Under the pieces are notes generated by a model that saw only the letters and a program-made list of their open reading frames with translations, searched no databases and had not been told where the DNA came from. Positions 1-9,378 of a DNA stretch of 64,000 bases are shown here, one piece after another (position 1 is the first letter of the stretch; every line of letters begins with the position of its first letter). A program made the position numbers and the translations under genes. The DNA is from Saccharomycopsis fibuligera x Saccharomycopsis cf. fibuligera (taxonomy: Eukaryota; Ascomycota; Saccharomycetes; Ascoideales; Saccharomycopsidaceae): positions 2,224,501-2,288,500 of the forward strand of contig CP012820.1 in assembly GCA_001936135.1 (NCBI GenBank), in the 5' to 3' direction.

Positions 1-307
1 ACAGTATAGGTTGTGAATCCTTTCTTAACCAATTCAATATTTTTTCAATTTTTTTTCTTTTGATTTTCTGTTTTCCAGGTTTCACGGCATGCTTTAAATC
101 ATGCTTGAAATTATCGATCGCAGTCTTCCGATAATGAGTAAATTGCGGGTTGCCCGGCTACACTATATGCTATCAGGTGCAACGTTCTGGAAGGAAACAA
201 ATCACAAACCTAAGTGCCACTCGATGAACTCCCCTGTATCTTAAGCATACCAATATAAGGAAAACCCTGTCTTATCATCCAGTGGTTATCACTATCAATT
301 ATTAAAT
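1..307. other. Upstream region of UBX2, no gene assigned
   Basis: AT-rich leader of the UBX2 gene. A pyrimidine run ending in TTTTCCAG near position 79 looks like a 3' splice site, so the tail of an intron from a gene beyond the left edge is possible. No convincing exon follows it, and I do not call one. Confidence 0.4.
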
Positions 308-2170
308 ATGAGTCATAACGAAGTCTTGCTGCCCGAACAACAAGAGAAGCTCGCAAGTTTCAAAGAAATCACTCAATATGACGACAATGACCACCAAAAA
401 ATACTAGATCTTCTCCAGCATACCAGTTGGAACTTGGAAATCGCAATTCAGCGGTTCTTCGAAAACAACTTTGACTTTGAGCCGGTGGAAGCTGGACCTA
501 CTTCTTCATTAGTTGGCAATAATTCTTCCAGGTCCAGTGATAGTCGAACGCGATTAACACAATTGGATGACGCTACCCTAAACCAGTTTGATTTACTTCC
601 AAAGTTCCCAAAGGCAAATAAATTATCTGGCCATTGGAAATTCACTCCTGGTATTAGTATCAGTGAATCTACAAGCTCGAGCGACGTAAAAGATAACGGC
701 CTTTCAGCATTACAACCGCTCCTTTTTGCGCTATTGTTGATTCCAAAAACTTTACTATTTGTGTTGCTCAAGCTAAACGAGGTGCTTAGGACCTTATTTC
801 CGGGACTTTACGATTTGTGGAAGCAGGATATCAATGCGTTCCCATTGAGACCTTCATATTTCCCCAAAGCTCTTTTACCTGAAAAGCCGAATAATGAAGT
901 AGAGCCAGCAGATTTAGCGAAATATCAAGATTTCGATTTCAAGACTCATTTGCAGAAGATTATCAAAGAACCCACCGATTTGCCAATATTTGAAGGCGAG
1001 TTTAACGATGCATACGATGCTGCAAAGTCTGAGTTGAAATTTTTGCTATTGATTCTTATAAATGACACGAAATCCTCAAACTTATTTCTCAAGCACTTCA
1101 TAAATTCTAGAGACTTTAAAACAATGGTGACTGATAAGTACAGCGATAGAGCTGATAACTTCTTAATATGGGGTGGCAATGTTGATTATTTGGAAGGTTA
1201 TCTTGTAGGTGATAAGTATAATATTTCAAGAACCCCATATATTGCGTTGATTTCCAATGTTTCAACTTATGGCGAAACATTTCCAACTATGTCATTAATA
1301 AAGTATGCCCAAGCATTTAATTTCGAGCATGTCACCGATGATGATTTGAACACTGTCAAGCAAAGACTGAAGAAAGTGATAAAACTGTTTAAAAAAATTG
1401 TTTCTCACTATGTTATTCAATTAATTGATCAAAAGATAGATCAAGATGAAAAAAATTTCGAGAGACTTATGAAACAACAGCAAGATGATGCGTATCTAAG
1501 GTCCCTTGAACAAGATCGAGTGAAGAAACATCAACGTCAGTTGGTAGAAAAGAAAAAGCTATCAAAAAAAAGAAAATATTTAAAAAAACTTCAACATGAT
1601 CAGTTTTTCCTAAACAGTCTCAAGAAGGAATTACTTAGCTGGAAAACTATCTTTGAGCATGATGATAGTAAAGGTGAACCAGTGGATCTTGATGGCAATT
1701 TGTTGGAAAAGGATCAATATTGTTTAATTCAGTTCAGGCTCCCGGATGGTGAACGATTCAAACAAAAGTTACCTAAATCTTTCTCATTGAATAATATTTA
1801 TCTTTTCGTCCAATTAAAGCTTTTGCTCAAGGCCTTGGATGAGCAGGGCTTATACAGGTCTCATCTATGGGACACTATTGAATCAACCATTACAAAAAAC
1901 AAGATGGAGCTACTTGACCAATCTAAGTTTTGCTACAAATTTGAATTAATTTCCTCGTTTCCAAAATTCAAAGTTTCTTCAGACGTTGAAGCAAAACTTG
2001 CAGATACAAAGCAGCTCTTACCAAACTGTAACTTGCTTGTTGAATACGATTTAGACTATAAAGAGCAGTTATCTTACCTAGTGCTGAACTTCAACAAGAC
2101 TAGTGAAGTTTTAAAAGCGGAAGACGTTTCCGATGATAAAATTGAAGATATAAGCAGTGATGAGGAGTAG
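308..2170 (+). CDS. UBX2: UBX domain protein Ubx2 (ER-associated degradation, Cdc48 recruiter)
   Basis: 620 residues, against about 584 in S. cerevisiae. The order of parts is that of Ubx2/Sel1: an N-terminal UBA-like three-helix segment (about 10-52), a hydrophobic hairpin (about 134-157 and the residues just after) that would sit in the ER membrane, a thioredoxin-like UAS region (about 205-370), a highly charged coiled coil (about 370-455) and a C-terminal UBX domain (about 470-600). In the family the UBX domain binds the ATPase Cdc48 and the UBA binds ubiquitinated substrates, so Cdc48 is recruited to ER ubiquitin ligases for degradation of misfolded proteins; roles in mitochondrial import quality control are also known. 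The first ATG is used. The protein ends in an acidic tail. The assignment rests on architecture and local similarity, not on an alignment. Confidence 0.9.
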   Translation: MSHNEVLLPEQQEKLASFKEITQYDDNDHQKILDLLQHTSWNLEIAIQRFFENNFDFEPVEAGPTSSLVGNNSSRSSDSRTRLTQLDDATLNQFDLLPKFPKANKLSGHWKFTPGISISESTSSSDVKDNGLSALQPLLFALLLIPKTLLFVLLKLNEVLRTLFPGLYDLWKQDINAFPLRPSYFPKALLPEKPNNEVEPADLAKYQDFDFKTHLQKIIKEPTDLPIFEGEFNDAYDAAKSELKFLLLILINDTKSSNLFLKHFINSRDFKTMVTDKYSDRADNFLIWGGNVDYLEGYLVGDKYNISRTPYIALISNVSTYGETFPTMSLIKYAQAFNFEHVTDDDLNTVKQRLKKVIKLFKKIVSHYVIQLIDQKIDQDEKNFERLMKQQQDDAYLRSLEQDRVKKHQRQLVEKKKLSKKRKYLKKLQHDQFFLNSLKKELLSWKTIFEHDDSKGEPVDLDGNLLEKDQYCLIQFRLPDGERFKQKLPKSFSLNNIYLFVQLKLLLKALDEQGLYRSHLWDTIESTITKNKMELLDQSKFCYKFELISSFPKFKVSSDVEAKLADTKQLLPNCNLLVEYDLDYKEQLSYLVLNFNKTSEVLKAEDVSDDKIEDISSDEE

Positions 2171-2660
2171 CTTGATCGCCAAACGGCTCTATGATTCTCT
2201 AATTCTTTGTCATTCACCTGTATATGCGGACTTTTAACAATGAGCCTGGTTTTACATATTACATAAAACTAACATCAAAGAGTATGTAGCCGCAAAAGTT
2301 TTTCAGTCAGTATCTATCTGTACGTACTTGAGGATTTATCCATGTATGCATGTGCATGCACAAAGATGTCCATCTTGTATTCCTCCACAAATTCCAAATA
2401 TCGTTCACTTCTTCTTTTGTGTAATCAAAAAGCATATCACACATTCAAAGGGCCTACTGTTTCCTTTTACAAACCGGAATGCCAAACAAGGGATTTGCCA
2501 TAGACAGTTGCTAGATAAAAGAATAACCGTTGCTCAAAACAAAATATAACCACAAAAGGAACACTGGGTTACTAAAAGTTCTTCGCCTGGTTAGGCAAAT
2601 ATTGTATTTGCTAAGAGGTTGAAATCATAATTTAAGCAGAAAACAAGAACACCAGTGGAA
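2171..2660. other. Intergenic spacer between UBX2 and the CxxC gene
   Basis: About 490 bases between two genes on the same strand, holding the UBX2 3' end and the promoter of the next gene. The only open frame (2328-2549) is short, without a good start or recognisable product. Nothing else is seen. Confidence 0.6.
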
Positions 2661-5621
2661 ATGGCCAGCATCTCTTCAGGTATAACTGGCACCAACGCTC
2701 AAATCGAAATCAGCTTAGGTAATAGTTGTATCAAAGTTGATATCAATAGCAGTCCTGGTAGTCAGCGTACATGCACATCTTGTCATGGTGATCATGGTAG
2801 TTCAAGTTTGTCTTCAGCAAGAGAAAAGGGAAAGATCAAGACACGAAACAGCTACTTGATAAACAGAATTGATTCCCAGCAGAATATTGCTCATCAGAAG
2901 TTCTATGACTCTAGTTCTTATGTCAACGGTGTGAAAGACAACATGCATAGCCGGAAAAGAAGCAGTATCTCTAATAGTTATCGTGATTCATTTAGTCAAG
3001 CAAATCACAACATGTATGATGATCATTTCAGAAATCGCAGACCCAGCAGCAGAGGAAATTGTTTTATGGCATCTGCGGTTAATGAAACCCAATCTGTATG
3101 CACGGATACTGATTATGAAGAGCTTAGTGCAGAGAAAAATGGAAGCCTAACCACCGACAGTCGTATTTTTGATCTTCTCGAAATAGACGAAAGTCATAAG
3201 ATAGTCACTGGGCGGTCCGTTCTCATAGCTAAAAGTTCCTCCTTGGCTAATCCATTTCAAGTTTCAAGCTCAAGGTCTTCTTCTAGTTCTCTATCTGCTG
3301 AAAACTTATTTGCAACGGCTGCTATGTCTACTGAGCAACTGGCGTCGCCTGCTAAAATTACAGTGATTGATAGTGTAAACAAAGCTTTTATATCATCTGA
3401 TAACCTTTTTAAGACGGACATTCCAATAACTCAAAGAGAAGCCGCTGATACAGAAGTAGTTCCCGAGGAGAAAGAAACCAACATTTGTGGTTGTAATAAT
3501 GGAAACTATAGCGCATTCCTAAAACTTCAAGAAAGTCCATCCATTAAAGCCAATGTCAAAGAAAAGCAAGATGATGAAGTAGTAGTCAAACCTGAAAGCG
3601 CTGAATCTGAGCAAAGGTACTCATTAGATGTTATTAAGGACACTGGAACTGCAGTTTTTTATTCCAAAGATCCATCTTTAATGATGTATTTGGAAGAGAG
3701 TTGTCTTGATCAGCCGCAGCATGCAGAAAAGAGCCAAAGAGGTCATGACGAAGACACTGAAAATCAACATAAAGAGCTTCGGCTAGTAAAGTACATACCA
3801 CAATTGCCGACTTCAAATCTGGGCTATAGAAACAAAATACAAGATATAAAGAGCTCTTTAGAGTTAGATGATGATGAAAGTACAGAATATCAACAGTCTA
3901 TGAAAAAGAAAACTAGTTTTAAGAGCATCAAATGCAACAGAAAAGATACGCTAAGTTCCCTATTGTCCTCACAGCTTGACTTATTGAAGACACATTCGGC
4001 GCCCGAAACGCCGCATTCAGAAAAAGATTCTTCAGGGAGTGACAACTTTGATCTGGCAATGGAGGCCTCGATACTAGATCCTGACAGAATTCCTTTTGTT
4101 GAAGAATACCAAGTATTGAGCTGTGAATCCACAACTGAAACTACCGGAAATAAACACTTGATTAAACGGGAGTCAAACAACAAGAGCCAGTTCTTCAACA
4201 GAATAAGTGCACCAAATACCAGCATATCAGCTAAATCAGTTGAAGGGCTCAATAGTTGGGTGGGATTCTTGAATAGACACTTGAAACTTGACGATAACTT
4301 GGAGAAATCTTTTATTCTAAATACACCAGGCTTTGAAATGAGCGCTACCGAAATCAAGCAAATGAATACCATAGCATCTGAACAAAAACCTAAAAGCTCC
4401 CCTATTAATGAACTGTTTGGACAGAAGAGAACTCGCTTATCCTCGAGGTATCGAAAATCTAAAAACAATGAGCAAAAAGAGAGCCGGAACTCAGATGCTG
4501 AGAATACAAATATTGATATCTCTAAATGCAGTCTTTGCGGAAAGGCAAAAGCTTATTATTATTGTGATACTTGCAATAAAAAGCATTACTACCATCATCA
4601 TAGATACCATAAGAAAGGCTCCATAAATTGGTCTATGGAAACCGACCATACACACAAACACAAAGAGGAACCAGAATTCAGTTACTGTAAAAGTTGTCGC
4701 CAGAAGAAAACGTCACAATTCGAAAAAGTAAAACAAGCCAAGATATCGGCAAGAAAAAAGGCAAGAAAAGAAAGGCGCTCCAAAGCTCTTCCAAAAAATT
4801 TTCAAAATGATAAAAGTGTATCTCCTTTGAGAAGTGAATTTTTGGAATTCAAGACAGCTTTAGAATCACACGTACCTACATTGTCTGCAAAGTCAATGAA
4901 AAATGCAGAGCTGAAGAATGTTACTGATAAGAAGAAAGTTGAGGTGGTTATCAGTGACAGTAAAATCATTGATGCTGCTGCGCATGAAGAAAGTGTCGAA
5001 GTTAAAGATTCTGAGAAAACAGATACAGCTGTCAAAGAGAATGCAAGCTCCTTGGAAGTGTCACCAAAGATTCCACTTCATGCTAATGAAGCGGCTAAAA
5101 AAATGCCAAAAAAGTCTTCCAAAACAGGCAATAAAAACTATAAGAAAACAAAAACAAAAAAGCCGCCTACGCCAGAATCTTCTATAAAAACTTATTCACT
5201 GGAGTCATCAAAATCCAGTTTGGTTCCAAGATGGCAAAACCGTTTGACGCACCCACCTTTGAAGAAGTTATATTCAAGATCTCCAAAATTTTCTAAAAAC
5301 AGCGAAAGTGCTGCTCAAAAAGGAGCTGCAACTGCTGAATTTTTTGAAAATGGTGTAAATGCAGGTTCATTATCAAATACGTTGATAAGTGAGCCTTGTC
5401 CATTTAGAAACCAAACAAAAGAGCAAAAAGAAGCTCACAGCGAAGTAGAAGTAAACCTACATAATACTTTAAAAGACACCCAAGATCAAAACAATAATTT
5501 TTCTCTTTCCAGAAGGGCTAAATTGTTCTTCAAGGGTAAAAATAAATTTCAAAAGCACAGCAGGAATTCAAAAACAGAAGAAACAAAGGCAAATCCATTG
5601 GGTGAAATTTTAATTAACTGA
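2661..5621 (+). CDS. Unrecognised large Ser-rich protein with a paired CxxC cluster
   Basis: 986 residues from the first ATG at 2661; the frame is open two codons further upstream but only from a GTG. I do not recognise the family. Most of the chain is polar and probably disordered, rich in Ser, Lys, Glu and Asn. The one compact part is a Cys/His region: C623-x2-C626, C635-x2-C638, then a run of Tyr and His (YYHHHRYH) and, about 37 residues on, C676-x2-C679, followed by a very basic segment. Six Cys in CxxC pairs plus His suggests a zinc-binding module. The basic stretches after it (about 690-720) and near 830 could be nuclear localisation signals or nucleic-acid contacts. It lies downstream of UBX2 on the same strand and convergent with MRPS17. 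The length and uninterrupted frame argue for a real gene; its function is unknown. Confidence 0.85.
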   Translation: MASISSGITGTNAQIEISLGNSCIKVDINSSPGSQRTCTSCHGDHGSSSLSSAREKGKIKTRNSYLINRIDSQQNIAHQKFYDSSSYVNGVKDNMHSRKRSSISNSYRDSFSQANHNMYDDHFRNRRPSSRGNCFMASAVNETQSVCTDTDYEELSAEKNGSLTTDSRIFDLLEIDESHKIVTGRSVLIAKSSSLANPFQVSSSRSSSSSLSAENLFATAAMSTEQLASPAKITVIDSVNKAFISSDNLFKTDIPITQREAADTEVVPEEKETNICGCNNGNYSAFLKLQESPSIKANVKEKQDDEVVVKPESAESEQRYSLDVIKDTGTAVFYSKDPSLMMYLEESCLDQPQHAEKSQRGHDEDTENQHKELRLVKYIPQLPTSNLGYRNKIQDIKSSLELDDDESTEYQQSMKKKTSFKSIKCNRKDTLSSLLSSQLDLLKTHSAPETPHSEKDSSGSDNFDLAMEASILDPDRIPFVEEYQVLSCESTTETTGNKHLIKRESNNKSQFFNRISAPNTSISAKSVEGLNSWVGFLNRHLKLDDNLEKSFILNTPGFEMSATEIKQMNTIASEQKPKSSPINELFGQKRTRLSSRYRKSKNNEQKESRNSDAENTNIDISKCSLCGKAKAYYYCDTCNKKHYYHHHRYHKKGSINWSMETDHTHKHKEEPEFSYCKSCRQKKTSQFEKVKQAKISARKKARKERRSKALPKNFQNDKSVSPLRSEFLEFKTALESHVPTLSAKSMKNAELKNVTDKKKVEVVISDSKIIDAAAHEESVEVKDSEKTDTAVKENASSLEVSPKIPLHANEAAKKMPKKSSKTGNKNYKKTKTKKPPTPESSIKTYSLESSKSSLVPRWQNRLTHPPLKKLYSRSPKFSKNSESAAQKGAATAEFFENGVNAGSLSNTLISEPCPFRNQTKEQKEAHSEVEVNLHNTLKDTQDQNNNFSLSRRAKLFFKGKNKFQKHSRNSKTEETKANPLGEILIN

Positions 5622-5756
5622 GGATTGGAAGCACTATGTGGTGTATATACATCTTGAGCTATCGTAATTCTTTAGGTCATTTTTTGTTTTTGTTAATTTT
5701 TTTTTTTTTTTTGAGTAGAAATATTAAGTTCTATGTACAGTGTATATGTAAGCCAA

Positions 5757-6479
5757 TCATAACTGAGCCTCTCTAACAACATACTTTCTGATCAAATTTT
5801 TGCGTATATGACTTTTGGTTTGCGTTGGATCTTTGCCAAGTTTTTTAAGTACAGACTTAGTGAGCTCTTCGTCTCCGAGTATTGATTGAACTTTAGTGTT
5901 AATCTGTTCTTCTTGGCTGATTTGATTTTGAATATCTGTAATCTGGTTACGTAGAGTCTGCACATCCAATTTGAATATTTCCTTTTCTGGCGGCCAGCTG
6001 TTTATATTGTGCTTCTTTTTCAACTCTTCTGCTTTAGCCACGTCTTCTGCGGATGCCTTTCCTTCCGGCGTTCCAGCAATCTTGTCTATGAATAATAACT
6101 CATTGATTAAACCGGTATCGTTTTGGAGGTCCAGGCGATATTGTCTTCTTCTTGCCAAAAACTCAGAAGCCTTTTGATTTTCTTCTCGTGCGACATTAAT
6201 TTTAGCGTCTTGTTCATATCGAGCAAACTGCTGACCTTTATTCTTGAGGATTTGAGCAATAGAAAACGACTTGCGAGCAGAAAGTGGTCTGGTAGCTTCA
6301 ATACGCACTAAATCACCTTCTCTGCAAACATTTCCCTCATCATGCACCAAATAATCTTTTCTATTGAACAACTGCTTATTTATGGATTTATTGAATGTAG
6401 GTTGTTGCACACGGACCTTGACAGTCTTGGACATTTTTCCCTGGGAGACCACTATCCCCACAAAATTTTGACGAGGCAT
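5757..6479 (-). CDS. MRPS17: Mitochondrial small-subunit ribosomal protein uS17m
   Basis: 240 residues, close to the 237 of S. cerevisiae Mrps17. The N-terminal 85 or so residues are the uS17 OB-fold (starting MPRQNFVGIVVSQGKMSKTV, with the typical KDYLVHDE and GDLVRIEATRPLS blocks), which binds 16S-type rRNA in the bacterial small subunit. The remaining 150 residues are the charged, helical fungal mitochondrial extension. There is no classical cleavable presequence; the OB-fold begins almost at residue 1, as in the yeast protein. It diverges from GCN20 across a 563-bp spacer, and its 3' end faces the CxxC gene with a poly-T run (about 5699-5712) in between. Confidence 0.93.
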   Translation of the reverse strand: MPRQNFVGIVVSQGKMSKTVKVRVQQPTFNKSINKQLFNRKDYLVHDEGNVCREGDLVRIEATRPLSARKSFSIAQILKNKGQQFARYEQDAKINVAREENQKASEFLARRRQYRLDLQNDTGLINELLFIDKIAGTPEGKASAEDVAKAEELKKKHNINSWPPEKEIFKLDVQTLRNQITDIQNQISQEEQINTKVQSILGDEELTKSVLKKLGKDPTQTKSHIRKNLIRKYVVREAQL

Positions 6480-7042
6480 AGTTTTGTAATTATTGGCTTG
6501 ATGTGAGTTAAAGTAGGTGCCAGGTTATAATTTTTGATAACAGTACTCTTTAATATTAATGCTTTTCGAAATCTCTTATAAAATTTTTCTTAGAGATTTT
6601 TCATTTTTCTCGGTCTCCCTCAAAATAAGATTTTACAAATTACAATGTCACGTGTATATAGTACCTTTATTTGTATTTGATGGCTTTCTCATAATATATA
6701 ATTCAACGGCCCAATAATTGACAGAAAAAAGTACTATAGATCCCACAATAACAAGTAGTAAGTAAATATTTACATATATATGCACATTATATGAATTTAA
6801 TAATACCAAAGATTTTGCCATAAAATGGGTGAAGACTAGTTGGGGAGATTATGCTAACAAGCGCATTTATAGCTAAAAGTAGAGGTTACCCTGAATTTTT
6901 GGAGATCAACTAGTGGGAAAATGATGAAGCCAAAAATTTTGTGCAAACATTAATTGATATTTGATATAGAGAGGACCCAGCGGTAAACAATTCATATCAT
7001 TGAATAATTTATACAAAGATTAACAGCTTTACAGAGAGAGAA
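6480..7042. promoter_or_regulatory. Divergent promoter region MRPS17/GCN20
   Basis: 563 bp of AT-rich DNA between the start codons of two divergent genes. It includes TATA-like stretches around 6710 and 6775-6780. No specific factor site stands out. Confidence 0.5.
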
Positions 7043-9301
7043 ATGGCAACTATAAGCTCCCAAATCCGTAAGGCTGTTCCAGCCGTTGATCCGGTGGTAA
7101 CAGACTACGCTATTGGATATGCTAACCATGTTAATAATGCTACATTTGATAGTGTAGCCAGTCAGCAATTGGATTTAGATCATGATCTTACCTTCCTCAA
7201 AGACTTACTACTAAGTGCTGGTGGCGATGCTAACAAAATTGAAAACCTTACAAAGGGTCTTCGAGAAACTTTACAAAAACAGTTAGATGAGAATTCAGCT
7301 AAATTACAGATTACAGGTGATACTTCCAAGAGATTGTTAGATGTGAACCTCTTGAAGACTCAGCTAAATAGACAAGCACAAAGTTCATTGGCATTGATTG
7401 GTGCATCCAAAGACATAGAACATACTGGCAGAAAAATGGAATCCAGAGTGGACAGAAAAAAATTGGAAAAAGCTGAGAAGAAGATTGCTAAAAAAGTTGC
7501 AAAGCGTAACAACAAATTTGTCCAGTATGAAGCTTCTAAATTGATTACGGAAGGCGATGATGAGGAAAACTATGACGAATTTTTTCTCAAAATTAATCCT
7601 ATGGAATTTGGATCGGGTGCTGGTAAATCAAAGGATATTCACATTGACAACTTTGATTTGTACGTTGGTGATGGTCAAAGAATATTGTCCGATACTTCTT
7701 TGTCATTAAGTTATGGTCACAGATATGGTTTGGTGGGCCAAAACGGTATTGGTAAATCTACTTTGTTGAGAGCTTTGTCTCGGAGAGAACTCAATATCCC
7801 AAGTCATATTACAATTTTGCATGTTGAGCAAGAATTGAGAGGAGATGAAACAACAGCTTTACAATCTGTGCTTGATGCGGATGTGTGGAGAAAGACGTTA
7901 ATTGAAGAAGAAAAAAAGATTAATGAACGTTTGACTGAAATAGATAAATTGAGAACTGAATTCGAAGAAGAATCTTTGGAAGTAAAGAAATTGGATAACG
8001 AAGCTGGCGATTTACAAAGTCATTTGGAAGAAGTTTACGAAAAATTGTCAGAAATGGAAAGTGATAAAGCTGAAGGTAATGCCGCTTCAATTCTTTTTGG
8101 CTTGGGTTTTTCTGAAAAAGCTCAGCATCAACCAACAAACTCATTTTCTGGTGGTTGGAGAATGCGTTTATCTTTGGCTAGAGCTTTGTTTTGTGAACCT
8201 GATTTGTTATTGTTGGATGAACCTTCCAATATGTTGGATGTTCCTTCTATTACTTTCTTAGCAAACTACTTACAGTCATATCCTGCCACTGTTTTAGTTG
8301 TCTCGCACGATCGTGCATTCTTGAATGATGTTGCTACTGATATAATATATCAACACTCTGAAAGATTGGATTACTACAGAGGTGCTAACTTTGACTCCTT
8401 CTACTCCACCAAAGAAGAAAGAAGAAAGAATGCTAAAAAAGAATACGAGAACCAATTGGCATACAGAAAGCATTTGCAAGAATTTATTGACAAATTTAGG
8501 TATAATGCCGCTAAATCATCGGAAGCTCAATCTAGAATCAAAAAATTGGAAAAATTGCCTGTTTTGGAAGCTCCAGAAGAAGACAAAACTATTACTTTTA
8601 AGTTCCCGGATGTGGAGAAGTTATCTCCTCCTATCTTGCAATTACAGGAAGTTACTTTCGGTTATTCTCCGGAAAGATTATTATTACGGAATGTTAATTT
8701 CGATATTCAAATGGATTCAAGAATTGCAATTGTTGGTGCTAATGGTTGCGGTAAAACGACGTTATTGAAAATTTTGATGGAAACATTGAGACCTTTAAGT
8801 GGTTATGTTTCCAAAAATGCTCGATTAAGAATAGGCTACTTTGCTCAACATCACGTTGACGCTATGGATTTGAATAGCAACGCTGTTACTTGGATGTCTA
8901 AGACGTACCCTGGTAAAACTGATGAAGAATACCGTCGCCATTTAGGTGCCTTTGGTATCACTGGTTCTTTAGGTTTACAGAAAATGCAATTATTATCTGG
9001 TGGTCAAAAATCCAGAGTTGCATTTGCCGCTTTATGTTTAAGTAATCCACATATCTTAATTTTGGATGAGCCCTCTAATCATCTTGATACTTCAGGTTTG
9101 GACGCATTATCTGATGCTCTTAAGAATTTTGCTGGTGGTGTTTTGATGGTCTCTCACGATGTGAGTATCATTGATTCTGTTTGTAATGAAATTTGGGTAA
9201 GCGAAGATGGTTTAGTGAAGAGATTTGACGGAACGATTTATGATTATAAGAAATACATTCTTGCTAATGCTGACAAGAGTGGTGTTGTTGCTAAACAGTA
9301 A
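7043..9301 (+). CDS. GCN20: ABC-F ATPase Gcn20, positive effector of Gcn2 kinase
   Basis: 752 residues, the same length as S. cerevisiae Gcn20. An N-terminal region of about 190 residues, which in the family binds Gcn1, precedes two ABC ATPase domains and no membrane segments, the ABC-F pattern. First ABC: Walker A GQNGIGKST starting at residue 232, signature SGGWRMR, Walker B ending LLLLDEPSNMLD. Second ABC: Walker A GANGCGKTT starting at residue 565, signature LSGGQKSR, Walker B LILDEPSNHLD. Gcn20 works with Gcn1 on the ribosome to let uncharged tRNA activate Gcn2, which phosphorylates eIF2alpha and turns on Gcn4 translation. Codon use leans to TTG, GGT and GCT, typical of a well-expressed yeast gene. 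Its partner GCN1 is at the right end of this window. Confidence 0.97.
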   Translation: MATISSQIRKAVPAVDPVVTDYAIGYANHVNNATFDSVASQQLDLDHDLTFLKDLLLSAGGDANKIENLTKGLRETLQKQLDENSAKLQITGDTSKRLLDVNLLKTQLNRQAQSSLALIGASKDIEHTGRKMESRVDRKKLEKAEKKIAKKVAKRNNKFVQYEASKLITEGDDEENYDEFFLKINPMEFGSGAGKSKDIHIDNFDLYVGDGQRILSDTSLSLSYGHRYGLVGQNGIGKSTLLRALSRRELNIPSHITILHVEQELRGDETTALQSVLDADVWRKTLIEEEKKINERLTEIDKLRTEFEEESLEVKKLDNEAGDLQSHLEEVYEKLSEMESDKAEGNAASILFGLGFSEKAQHQPTNSFSGGWRMRLSLARALFCEPDLLLLDEPSNMLDVPSITFLANYLQSYPATVLVVSHDRAFLNDVATDIIYQHSERLDYYRGANFDSFYSTKEERRKNAKKEYENQLAYRKHLQEFIDKFRYNAAKSSEAQSRIKKLEKLPVLEAPEEDKTITFKFPDVEKLSPPILQLQEVTFGYSPERLLLRNVNFDIQMDSRIAIVGANGCGKTTLLKILMETLRPLSGYVSKNARLRIGYFAQHHVDAMDLNSNAVTWMSKTYPGKTDEEYRRHLGAFGITGSLGLQKMQLLSGGQKSRVAFAALCLSNPHILILDEPSNHLDTSGLDALSDALKNFAGGVLMVSHDVSIIDSVCNEIWVSEDGLVKRFDGTIYDYKKYILANADKSGVVAKQ

Positions 9302-9378
9302 ACATAAATTTTATTGATTTCAATTTTACAATTGGGAAGTATATATAATAAAAAACGATCATTAAATTTAGCGGTTTT

